Positions 50,201 through 59,395 of a stretch of 64,000 nucleotides of DNA are shown here, one piece after another. The first letter of the stretch is position 1. The number at the start of each line of letters is the position of its first letter. The notes under the pieces were generated by a model. It ran no database searches. It had not been told where the DNA came from and saw only the letters and a list, made by a program, of their open reading frames with translations. The stretch lies in contig OX442437.1 of assembly GCA_949361645.1 (NCBI GenBank), forward strand, positions 569,075 to 633,074. The letters are read 5' to 3'. The position numbers were made by a program, and so were the translations under genes. This DNA is from Spongilla lacustris. Taxonomy: Eukaryota > Porifera > Demospongiae > Spongillida > Spongillidae.

Positions 50201-51469
50201 TACTACCACAATGAAGCACAAAGTGGAAAAGATGTTTGTGACACTCACTTCTCTCACCAGCAGACCCAAGTTGAAGCTTATTTGACACAGGGAGAGGGAG
50301 GACGCAAGATATCCACACCAAAACAGCTTGCAGTGGCACTGATGGAGAAGTCAACTATTAACACCACTGTACTGCTGATAAAGCCTAACTTCAAAGCTCC
50401 ATATCGATCTGCCGTATGCCCTTCCATTAAAGGCATCTCAGAATTCTATGTTGCCCAGTACATCACAAATAATACTTCTAACCAGCAGAACATTCTGTTG
50501 TACAATTGTCTTGGGCAGACAATACCATCTGCCCGTGTACATTTGCCTTCATGCCATGCATCCTCGCTCATTACTCCAATGGGTGAGGATGGCATCAATT
50601 TCACAGGAGTAACAGTATTACTCAATAGTGATAATGATGATGCATGCACAAAGGTAAGGATGGAAAAGAAGCGATACACAAAGAGAACTAAATGTACTAG
50701 CAAGCGGGAGTTGCAGAAAATGGAACAGCAACGTGAACATGAGGAGGCATTGAGGCAGATAAAAGCTTTGTATCCTCAGTGTTCAGAGTGCCACTATCAC
50801 TTTAAGTCTCAAAAGTTGCTAGATAAGCACATATGTGATGGAGCACAGCAATGTCTGGATGCCCTCAGTATTGCTATGAGACATGCCGACAAACTTTTGG
50901 CACAAATGAACCTCACTGTTCATGGCGCTATTCAAAAAGCATCCCTCATTGGTACAGGTGATGAGATGCCATTTACAACTTTTGAGCCCAATTTCTATTC
51001 TGGATGGGCATACACCAGAAAGAATATGCACCCAGAGCTCACAACTAAAGTTAAAACTATCATTAATGAGTGCTGGAAAGCTGGTGAGAACAAAGACCTA
51101 GGGAATGTGAAAATATCTGCTGATGGTGTATTTGCCAGGCTTGAAGAAATGGAGACACAAAAGGTCATCAAATTAAGTGAGCTTCCCCTACCAGGGAAAA
51201 TTCGTGTTGTGTACCAAACCATTGGCAGGATGACCCAAGTGCCAACTTGTAGTACCAGTAAACGTAAACGTGAGAGGCCTCAATCTGAAGGGTCAGTTGG
51301 TACCAAGAAGAAGGCAAGAGCGTCCTTTGAGGAGCTTGACCTTGCAAAGGACCTTTTGTCATGGAAAAAGCCGGAGCTAGAGGCTTATCTGAGCCACTAT
51401 AACATAAAGAAATCCGGTAACAAGCCAGAACTAATTAAGCGCGTTGAAGAACACATGTTTACTGTGTAG
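47270..51469 (+). CDS. Giant transposase-like protein, Cys-rich / DDE-like / C2H2 / SAP (1,399 aa)
   Basis: One uninterrupted exon. Residues about 14-29 are Cys-rich (CDKCDAGTSCTKCCPC), followed by an AT-hook-like RGRPKK. A C-x2-C pair (HLECNACRSPF, about 523-533) and HQCERRSYRYMAH follow. A conserved block EMDSSTAYIVYDFKQKF then YYGKKGMMWWGAGVF (about 593-637) holds a candidate first catalytic Asp. Residues about 690-890 are an acidic EHEVEDEGS-type repeat that splits the core. IIIQSDNAKNL (about 945-955) gives a second Asp, and YHNEAQSGKDVCDTHFSH (about 978-995) may hold the last acidic residue. CSECHYHFKSQKLLDKHIC (about 1,172-1,190) is C2H2/C2HC-like. The C-terminus (LLSWKKPELEAYLSHYNIKK, about 1,363-1,382) is a SAP DNA-binding motif. 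An intact frame and flanking TIRs suggest a recently active element. The superfamily is not certain. Confidence 0.75.
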   Translation: MSLACYRTHKKPVCDKCDAGTSCTKCCPCQPRLRGRPKKVSVVQETPHRSNPERRAATGMSFVDEPISIPAEIDTTEGPSNYTSSQKHILDVLKLMGCDEHKRSVRSLPHVEMRRQVTRAMDSEIDNACMNRVQNVFWIGVKAWAHVLLPNLRLDEGSKKAFSLQFLVGSPENPVNMDAQALATIPTTIRDILKAEKKKKQLKSNNARKLLVSFVDVPTAYVASLLTLSKDHAARVMFQAKIDKLYLTHGMNIQQFSKTQPRVPKDVIEFAVEFIYSDENIGRLAWEAKKRTPNRKEKWKELKNVFAMRSLVLKNDIATMYAGYIAKHEDAMPGKPPIGRSLFYTIAKHITGGGKQQEARAGVDYIKVNFHIDNFSIVDKLIDILAPLSDVDHTLRNELRGLRTDVYTFLSYGYALHAREGVKASEDTEDQCDYSHQPQEHEVQQLRAYQELEELVSQPDKLDDPGIQEAIVSMIRGQLSCCAQFKGSVVENSNSATTHSPVFSLDLTSHRKPNKNPKAGGHLECNACRSPFLFFDKLRHVALMKLDRSPTKLSELADVLLTIHQCERRSYRYMAHVMQAAQQAHRMKLAIAEMDSSTAYIVYDFKQKFLAKGFREGGDSYYGKKGMMWWGAGVFIKPETRAVISSPSSCTDKLYVEIDFSSEEARLRNEMEAMNIDNLDEGNSYLLGELDEHELRGEESEHEVEDEESEHEVEDESNEHEVLAWEDESNEHEVGAWDERSEHEVEGEGSEHEVEDEGSEHEVEDDGSEHEVEDEGSEHEVEDEVEDEESEHEVEGEGSEHEMEDESNEHEVLAWEDESNEHEVGAWDEGSEHEVEGEGSEHEVEDEGSEHEVEDDGSELEVEDEGSEHEVEDEGSEHEVEDDGSEHDNSGSNDDLSVHEKDQPTLHFIDCIVQGEQKCDANVVLSCFEAAFHVLRSRFPHVKKIIIQSDNAKNLAGKQSKLLLPHVCSAAGFKLVAYYHNEAQSGKDVCDTHFSHQQTQVEAYLTQGEGGRKISTPKQLAVALMEKSTINTTVLLIKPNFKAPYRSAVCPSIKGISEFYVAQYITNNTSNQQNILLYNCLGQTIPSARVHLPSCHASSLITPMGEDGINFTGVTVLLNSDNDDACTKVRMEKKRYTKRTKCTSKRELQKMEQQREHEEALRQIKALYPQCSECHYHFKSQKLLDKHICDGAQQCLDALSIAMRHADKLLAQMNLTVHGAIQKASLIGTGDEMPFTTFEPNFYSGWAYTRKNMHPELTTKVKTIINECWKAGENKDLGNVKISADGVFARLEEMETQKVIKLSELPLPGKIRVVYQTIGRMTQVPTCSTSKRKRERPQSEGSVGTKKKARASFEELDLAKDLLSWKKPELEAYLSHYNIKKSGNKPELIKRVEEHMFTV
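49338..49935 (+). repeat. Coding acidic repeat inside the transposase-like gene
   Basis: 24-27-bp units (agtgagcatgaggtggagga tgaggga type) encode SEHEVEDEG. A larger block that includes LAWEDESNEHEVGAWDE occurs twice about 250 nt apart, a higher-order duplication. The frame is kept throughout. Confidence 0.92.
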
Positions 51470-51949
51470 TCAACTTATTGTCTGTCATAACGGTTGTATT
51501 TCTATTACTGCGAATGCACTAATCAATTGCTTCTGTCCCATACATACTAGTCATTCGTACATAGATCTAGACTTGGCGCGCTGTAAATTAATAACGGCAA
51601 CGTAGTACCTGCCGGCTGTACAAAACTAAGTTTTTGCGCATGCGCTATGACGATTTCCTCACCCCAGACCGCTGTTAGATTATGCCTTGTCTTGAAACAC
51701 TAATTCTAGTCAAAAACACGAATGTAACATCGATCTTGGAATGAAATGACCTTATTCCATTTCTAAAGTAACTAAGGAAATAATTTTTAGCATGTAAAAC
51801 AGCCCAGAAAAAAAGTGCATCGTTAACGGTGACGGCTCTTACCTCTTCCACTTCGCACTAATGCTGGCTAGCCCGTGAGGTAGATACGAAACTGCAAATT
51901 ACAACAATCATCATACAGAGAGTTGGATTACTGTACTGTACATGTTTTA

Positions 51950-52287
51950 TATCATTCAGATTCTTTCCGACTAATTTTTCATAAAAGTGACTTCCGCAAA
52001 ATAACGCTAAAAAATGATCTATTCTCGTGGATCCGGTGTTAAAAACATATGATTTTTTTACCTGTGCCCTCGGAGCGTGAGTAACTTATCAAAAAGTACC
52101 AAAAACCGAGCATAAGCCCATACATTTCCATAGTAAACCAAGCTCTAAGATGGAGGACAATAAAGCAATTAACGCAATTAAAGCCCATGCGTCATGTGAC
52201 CATGAAAGAGCTCTATAGGAACAAACTATTTTTGAAAATGTTAAACTGGTCTAACACACGGTTTAACAGCGAACGGTCAATCTATGA
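51950..52287. repeat. Right TIR of the TTAA transposon
   Basis: Contains aaaaatgatctattctcgtg (inverse of about 46,870-46,890), taagcccatac (inverse of about 45,125), a ttaaactggtctaac dyad and the terminal CAATCTATGA. It is uninterrupted, unlike the left TIR. Confidence 0.65.
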
Positions 52288-52291
52288 TTAA

Positions 52292-52887
52292 GGCCTGATT
52301 TATTTTAATGCACCTCATTGAGAGGGTGGTAAATTGGTAATGTTGCTCTGGTAATGCAACTGATTCGAAATCCATGTGCAACTCATACGGTTTAGCTGCC
52401 ATTACTCAAGTGTCGTACATGTCGATACCATCTACGATACAATGCATCGCGGCAACCCTGGGTCTACATGTATCGATCGGCACTACTGATCATATCAAAC
52501 TAAGAATTATTGCACCGTTTTATTGTACTACATACTGACAGTAATTTGTTTTTCTAATCTTGATTAGAGTCGGCACAATACAAATTGCAACGTAAATTAT
52601 TGCACTTACGATGACATACCTGAGGAGCTCACTTTTAATACGATGATGATCTGCGCTGCCAGCACGAACTACATCTTCCGTATAAGGTCATATATACTCA
52701 TGGGGGGAAACACCTTTCATCACCGCGTGCGCTACTAAAAATAAACTACTAAAAGAGACCTGCAGCTGACAACAGTCAACAGCCCATGTGATTAATTTTG
52801 TATGTCGTACCACACCAAGATGCGTAATAACACACCAGTTGCATAGGAAGGCAAACGTGCACGTAGAAGCGTAAAATATTAGCCGTT
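52292..52887. other. Noncoding, nothing recognised
   Basis: AT-rich sequence with short frames only. No TIR or exon was seen. Confidence 0.4.
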
Positions 52888-52888
52888 G

Positions 52889-54007
52889 TTTATGCACCTA
52901 TCAGTGGTAAAGTGGCGTCGGAAGGAGATAATAGTAGGGGGGGGGGGGGGGGGGGCGCTAAGGGTGATGCCCCGGGGAGGGTCCGGGAGGGGGAAACCCC
53001 TCCCGCCCAGCGAGGGGGTATGGGGGAGCGCTGTGAGCTCCCCCATAAAAACTCCAAAAACTACACAAAAACGCGGCGGCCACACAAGAGGCCTAGGCCT
53101 TTATTTTACATGTATACTACTAAGTCCCCCACAAAAAAAACAATGGCTCATGTTTAAACGAGCGTATCGTCGTAATCATTAACGCTAGCGCGTTACCTGT
53201 TTCAACATTTCTGGAAAGAAATGGTGCTCTAACAAGATTTTGAAGAACGGCGCGCAGGATTACGATAATACGCTCGTTCAAACCATAGATAGTTTAAACT
53301 ATCTATGTTCAAACACGAGCCACTTTTTTGGTGGGGGCTGAGGGGGCAATTAATATGGCTGTTAACCCTGCGCGAGCGGGAATTGGCAGCTGTTAGCATT
53401 ATCTGATTCACTGCAATGTTGTACATGTTAATTGTTCGATCGTAATGGACCCTTTGCATGAAAGATCGGAAGTACGATAAACGTCACGTCCGGAGTAAAA
53501 ACCACCGCGGTTGCCTAGAGACATTGTGTCACGTTCGCGGACCTTTGCGTAATAAAATGGCAACGCTCGTAGTCATTCCTTCCTGCTCGGACAGTGATCC
53601 TTCGGCCAATCCAGTTCCTGGTCAAACTATGCTGCCAACAGTAAGCTTGACCGAGTCTGACATACCCAGAGCCTTTTTAAGTGGATGGCTTTAAAAAGGC
53701 TCTGGGTATGTCAGACTCGGTCAAACTTACTGTTGGCAGCATAGTTTGATCAGGAACTGGATCGACCGAAGGATCAATGTCTGAGCAAACTCCGAGCGTT
53801 GCCATTTTATTACGCAAAGGTCCGCGGACGTGACACAATGTCTCTAGGCAACCGCTGTGGTTTTTACTCCAGACTTGACGTTTATCGTACTTCCGATCTT
53901 TCATGCAAAGGTCCATTGGCACCACGTATCGCATGCAGCGATACTTAGGATTGTGAATAAAATTAACCCGAGCCAATAATGGGGGGGGGCGGAACGATAC
54001 GTTCGCG

Positions 54008-54041
<34 letters not shown>

Positions 54042-54206
54042 ACCCAATCCGGTACATATAGGAGATTAGTGGGGGATTTGACCTACCCCCAACCATATGG
54101 CCATGGGGCGTTTGATTTAATAAATGTCAAATCCCCCATATGTGGGGGGGGGGGGGGGGGGGGGGGGGGGGTTGCACTTACCACTGATAGGTGCATTACC
54201 TCGATG
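52889..54206. mobile_element. Composite 1.3-kb TIR element
   Basis: tgcacctatcagtggtaaag at the left is inverted as cttaccactgataggtgca at the right. Inside are: a poly-G block matching the one at 11.1 kb; a hairpin with arms aacgagcgtatcgtcgtaat and attacgataatacgctcgtt (53,156-53,280); the 0.48-kb palindrome; a G-run/C-run hairpin around cgaacgatacgttcg (about 53,978-54,040); and a gggggatttgac/gtcaaatccccc pair. Several nested insertions are likely. Confidence 0.55.
53444..53920. repeat. 0.48-kb palindrome
   Basis: Arms run from aatggaccctttgcatgaaa to the centre near 53,682 (agcctttttaagtggatggctttaaaaaggct, read as two halves) and back to tttcatgcaaaggtccattg. The two arms differ by a few substitutions and a roughly 16-bp length difference near gtcattccttcctg, so they have diverged slightly. 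Confidence 0.9.
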
Positions 54207-54379
54207 ATCAATAGTTGGGCGTGGCCCGCCCTTCGCATTGCATTTGCGGAAGGTCGGGTTGCAAACCTATACCAAGATTTGTTCTGCTGCAACGGGGATT
54301 GCAGTCCAATCGGATTGCAATTATCACCCAGTTAGCGGCTGATGTGAGGTAATGATAGGCAGCTGTTCCTTTACATGTA

Positions 54380-54559
54380 CAGTACACTTGCTCATAATGC
54401 ATACTACACTAATGCATAATTCTCATACTGCATTGAGATTGGGTCAAACCCAGTTGGTTCCATCTGTTCGACTAGGAACATGAAAATGCATATTTGTAAT
54501 AATGCATTGCTTTTCCTCTAAACCATAATTATGCATTAATATTATGAGCAAGTGTACTG
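54380..54559. mobile_element. 180-bp MITE with TA flanks (Tc1/mariner-like ends)
   Basis: TIRs CAGTACACTTGCTCATAAT and ATTATGAGCAAGTGTACTG, directly flanked by TA on both sides. No coding capacity. Confidence 0.75.
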
Positions 54560-55655
54560 TATATGAATTTTCACAAGTTTTGTGTGTAACTTTTGTAAAA
54601 AATGTTTGCGGGTGTGTTACAGAGGCAGCTAAAGAGTTGCGCTACCCTGCTATCAATATGCTGCTATGAAGCCTAAACAACAACTCGCGATCGAAGAGCG
54701 GGCCACGCCCAACTACATCGACACCGTACCGAAGCAATACATATCTTGAGCAGCTGCTCCCGAGGCAAACCGCATCATCACCACGTAATCTATCGATTAC
54801 TCATCCCAATGTGCAATATCAGAACAAAGATATTACATAACACTCCAGAACAAATGGGTCTGCAGAGGTAAGAAGTCTGCAGGGCCCTAGGGGGGCTGCT
54901 ACATGTACATAGGCAGGAGAAGGGTTGACTGGAGAGGAAGAAGGGGGAGGGGCTGCAGAGGCTAGAGGTTGTTTTCAGTCAGGTAATGAAACACCAAAGA
55001 TTTTTTTTTATAGACCTATATTTAGCAACATAAAATGTAACTGAGTACTACAAAAGTGCTAAATATAAGACTATTTTAACAAAATTCGTACCATCGTTGA
55101 TCCCCTGTTCCCTTCCTTTTTACCGCCACCATTGCCTTCAAATCCTATATACCACCAACTTTCTCAGAGAGAATGTTTTTTATATCTAATCCTGATGCGC
55201 TATGGCCTATACAGAGAGGCTGACAATAATCATAGGTACCAAATGATACCTTGAAGTAACCAATGAATATAACCAGGCCAACTCGATTCATAATGAAGAT
55301 TTGTCCACTGTCAAGCGACATTTTGCAAGCACAGGTCTCATGATGATTGCTGTAAGTACTAAAGTTTGATGCGAGGAATGCTCTTAATTTGGTGCCTGAA
55401 CACTAGAGATACTCTCGTTCTCTGAATGCGGTAAAAAAAACTCCATCCTTCCATATATAGGCAAGCTGCTGCTATGGTCACACCCCACAGAATGCTTGAC
55501 CTCTGAGTCCTGCATGGAGACTTTCTTGGGCTTCTAGCTCTCATTGAACAGTTCTGAGTATTCTGGTCACAATAATAGCATGCCTAGTACCTAATTATAT
55601 AAATGTACGCGATTTCTTGTCTTACCTAGACCCTCCCTTCCCCATGTACATACAT
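54560..55655. other. Noncoding, nothing recognised
   Basis: Mostly AT-rich unique sequence. No exon, RNA gene or repeat could be supported. Confidence 0.4.
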
Positions 55656-55661
55656 GTGGAT

Positions 55662-55940
55662 GATGGTACCCTTGCTGGTCCATACCTGGTACCTAGATGA
55701 TGGTACCCTTGCTGGTCCATGCCTGGTACCTAGATGATGGTGCCCTTGCTGGTCCATGCCTGGTACCTAGATGATGGTACCTTTGCTGGTCCATGCCTGG
55801 TACCTAGATGATGGTACCTTTGCTGGTCCATGCCTGGTACCTAGATGATGGTACCCTTGCTGGTCCATGCCTGGTACCTAGATGATGGTACCCTTGCTGG
55901 TCCATGCCTGGTACCTAGATGATGGTACCCTTGCTGGTCC
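55662..55940 (-). repeat. 37-bp minisatellite
   Basis: About 7.5 copies of gatgatggtacccttgctgg plus tccatgcctggtaccta. Two isolated copies with the same downstream words (ccttggc(a/g)ttgctaggca) occur at about 62,800-62,855, so the array grew from a dispersed sequence. Confidence 0.92.
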
Positions 55941-56208
55941 AAGGCCAGCAATGTGCAGAACCTTGGCATTGCTAGGCAAAAGGCCCACCTCTTGGACCAT
56001 ACATTAACTTCGGTGATTTTTCCATTAGAAGCCCTGTTGTATTGGTGCAAGAAGGAAGAAGTTGGTCAGTGAGTGGTGCTACATGCCTGGCTTCTGCTTG
56101 ATGCAGAGAATAAAGAAAGAAATCTAGCCTTCAGCTGGCATGGACACTGATAGGTCCATTTTCATGTACCACTGCTAGTAGCAATGATGGTCCCCCCTAT
56201 GTGCAGAC

Positions 56209-56484
56209 ATGCCCTCATCTAAGCTGACAAACGTTCTAGCCTGTTTTCTATGCATGGTGTTGATTAATCCATATATTGTACAAAGTGACTTGACATTAGG
56301 ATGCTGCACTACTGTACAACACCTTAATAGTTTTACTTCTGTAGCAAGTACCACTGCATACTACTTGATAAAAACTGATCACTCTATAGTAAATGAACAT
56401 CATATTTGTACTGATGTGCATCACAAATGTAACGATGAACTGGAAGTGTACATACATTTGGGTCTGGGTAGGAATCATTTTTAG
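56209..56484 (+). CDS. Small open frame with signal-peptide-like start (91 aa)
   Basis: The N-terminus (KLTNVLACFLCMVLINPYIV) is hydrophobic like a secretion signal, followed by a region with several Cys (LGCCTTVQH, HICTDVHHKC). I do not recognise a family. No neighbouring exons or expression evidence are visible, so it may be a chance frame. Confidence 0.22.
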   Translation: MPSSKLTNVLACFLCMVLINPYIVQSDLTLGCCTTVQHLNSFTSVASTTAYYLIKTDHSIVNEHHICTDVHHKCNDELEVYIHLGLGRNHF

Positions 56485-56904
56485 TATATGTGAAGTTGTC
56501 TTTTTTGTTGTTGGCATAATGCATTAAATATTCATGACCACCCAATTTGAGTTGGCCATAGATCGGACACACTGGTCACTAACACAAGATGGTCACTCAC
56601 TCCACATATGGAAGGAGGGACTGGTAGCTCTTTACAGAGGTGGTCTCTGGGAAGTTGGACAGCACAGGTAGACTGGAAGAGCACCACCCCCTACCTGTTG
56701 ACCCCTCGAATGACGTGCCCACAGACCCCAATGCTTCTGGTACCTCCAAGGATAGTTTTACTGTATCCTATAGGCAAAATAATGGCCATCTACAAAGCTA
56801 AAAATCGCCTCCTTCTAAAAATCACCTCCTTCTGTTTGTCATTTAACGTCTCCACTTTCAGCTCTCAGTCTGTCAAGACTCATTGTGAGGTACACACCTT
56901 AGCC

Positions 56905-57085
56905 ATAGGTACACACTCCTTCCATAGGTCCCCTTCCATAGGTACACACCCTTCCATAGGTACACACCCCTTCCATAGGTACACACCCCTTCCATAGGTA
57001 CACACCCTTCCATAGGTACACACCCCTTCCATAGGTACACACCCCTTCCATAGGTACACACCCTTCCATAGGTACACACCCCTTG
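56905..57085 (-). repeat. 19-bp minisatellite
   Basis: About nine or ten copies of ccttccataggtacacacc with one-base length variants, preceded and followed by tagccatagg(t/c)acacacc. Confidence 0.9.
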
Positions 57086-57099
57086 GCCATAGGCACACA

Positions 57100-57823
57100 C
57101 CTTGGCCACATACCTTGCCTGGGCCCCTATAGCTGCCCAGGCAAGCGTCATCCTGGAAGCTGTGTGGAAAGTCACCTTGTCATATTCATATAATCATGCA
57201 AACCAAGGCCATAGAACAATACACAAGGTCCCAGAGCAAATGTGTCACCCTAGTCCATGTTATGCCATGAGTTCCTCATGTAGCTATGATACAGAGACAT
57301 GGCAACACATGAGCTGTTATTACTATTGATGAGCTGGGGCTGATGTTATAAACTGATAACAGACCCAATCATATTCAAGACCTGTAAAGGATAGTTCCTC
57401 TGGCAGGGAGGGACTAAGAGTACATATAAGGCTTTTAAAGGGAGATGTTTTATTTGGATTAGCTAGCACATATTCATTTTAGCATAAAATATACTGCATA
57501 CATGTAAACATGGCACCCCAGGGGCATGCTGGTCTTACATGCAGCGTTCCATTTCATTGGATAAGAGATTAGAAGCAAACCTGGCACACAAACAGGAAAG
57601 CCTGGCTACGTTAGGGCACAAATAGCATCTGCCATCATAAGGGCATCCAGCTTGCGCATGAGGGGCTGCATGGGTGAAGTGGAGAAGTGGACTTGCCGGG
57701 TTTGCACCTCAGTCTACTATATCTAAGGTTGGTGTCTTCAGGCAGAATTATTGATAATTTTTATGCATGTGTGTGTTTTTATTACTATTTTTATGTCATG
57801 TTACGAGTTTCATGCCTCACTAT
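57100..57823. other. Noncoding, nothing recognised
   Basis: No supported exon or repeat. Confidence 0.4.
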
Positions 57824-57995
57824 TAGAGGGGACACGTGCCTTTATGTGAAAGAAGAATGCCGCATTATATCGTTCCAGTATGAACCAATTGCTGCAACTT
57901 TAACCTATGAAGTCACGGCTAACGAAGAACAAATCACTTTAACTGTAGACTTAGGTGGTGGAACTTCCGATTTTACTGTCATTCGCAGGATATGA
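57824..57995 (+). pseudogene. Hsp70-like (YegD-type) ATPase-domain fragment
   Basis: After a possible acceptor (cactattag) the frame reads through FQYEPIAATLTYEVTANEEQ to LTVDLGGGTSDFTVIRRI and a TGA. EP(I/V)AA followed some 20 residues later by (V)DLGGGTSDF is the ATP-binding signature of the Hsp70/actin ATPase fold, and the spacing resembles bacterial YegD-type Hsp70 proteins. Only about 50 residues remain; the rest of the nucleotide-binding domain and the substrate domain are absent. It could be one exon of a larger gene or a decayed copy. Confidence 0.55.
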
Positions 57996-59395
57996 TTAAT
58001 TAGACTGCTCCGTATTTAGAATACCGGCGCTGGAATATAAGGTATCAACATTTTAGCTACGTTGGGAATCAGCGCGAGGTCAGCTCCACTGAGCAATGGA
58101 TCCACCAACATGCCGCCATATTCTGTTCCATCATTAACTACTTCAGTTGACGATGTTGGTTTTGAGACCTGCTATCAACAAGAGTGTGCTGTGAAAAAGA
58201 AAAGGTTGGCTGATGGTCCGAATGAGTGTAAGCTGAATTGCTGCTATGTCCCCTCTGTCCCCTTCCAGACAACTGCAACTGATAATACCGTATTGATCAA
58301 AACTAAAATCACGTATGCACTTTCAGGTTGCTTGGTACAAGCAGTACAGTTGGGTAGTGTTTTGTGAAACAAGGCAAAATTATTGCAGATTTGTAACTTC
58401 ATGCTATTTGTGGTATTTAGTTCTAATGCATTTGCCACAGAGAGGTTTTGCAACTGGAAGCATGCCAAAGAAATGTTTAACAATCATGAAAAGAGTCAAG
58501 CACGTTTCCAAGCTCAGTTGACTGATCAGCACTTGCACTCAGCCAATGCATGACTGTTTAACTCCTAGAAGACCAGGAATGGCAGAGACGAAGATACGTT
58601 ACAATGTGATCTCCTGCCCAGCAGGTATTGAAAGTTTGATCAAAAGATAATCAAGAAGATAAAAACCAATCACCAGCAGATGTGACTAATGAGCTAGTCA
58701 TATCGATGGGAAACCATCTGTTATGGCATTTGCTCCATCATATCAGAGTGTCAGTTTTATTCCATTATTGCTGATGAAATTAGAGATATCAGTAATAAAG
58801 AACAGCTCTCTACTTCTCTGTGATGGGTTAACAGTGATTATAGTATATTTGAAGACCATGTGGGGGTGATATAAGTAACAAAGACTGTTGCTGAAACCTT
58901 AACCCTAGATGATCATACTCAGTGCACGAGGAGCCATTAGCAGTACATGTTCGATACGTAGCACATTATGTAAACCTCTGTGTTCAACATGTCAGCAATA
59001 CCTAACATGTCTTTTTTTTTCTTCATATCTTCTAATAACAGATACCTAAGTTCTATTCACATATACTCATGCATTAGAAATTTGTCTATCCCAGCATCAT
59101 GAAGTTACAAAGGCCTAATATTTTATTCACACAATCTTCATCTTTTTGCTAAATACAATCTCACGTGTCCATTATTTAATGTGGTAGTAAATGCTTAACC
59201 TTGTCCCCAGGCCATTAAAATTACGGGGGCGAAAATGTTTTTTCTCCCCGTGGCCATATATAAAATAGGGCCTTGGGATGAGGCTAGTAAATACGATGAC
59301 TCAAAATGGCAGGTTCAGTTGACAGCCAGCTTATTTTTTAACTTGGGACAAGCTACATAGTCACTAGATAGTTGGATCCCAACCCAGTACCCAGC
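57996..59395. other. Noncoding, nothing recognised
   Basis: A plus-strand frame at 58,062-58,367 is open for about 100 codons without a known motif. The remainder is AT-rich. Confidence 0.35.

Larger units (their letters stand above)
44653..52287 (+). mobile_element. Large TTAA-flanked DNA transposon with long diverged TIRs
   Basis: The left end is TTAA|TCATAGATTG (44,649-44,652 flank) and the right end CAATCTATGA|TTAA (52,288-52,291 flank). Inside, the ends share gttaaactgg(t/c)(t/c)taac dyads and gtatgggctta / taagcccatac. A well-kept block is acaccggatccacgagaata at about 46,858 and its inverse at about 52,022-52,044. A palindrome of 1.65 kb (45,185-46,829) interrupts the left TIR; without it the element is about 6.0 kb. 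TTAA duplications are known for piggyBac, Kolobok and Sola3 elements. It carries one long intronless gene (47,270-51,469). Confidence 0.72.
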
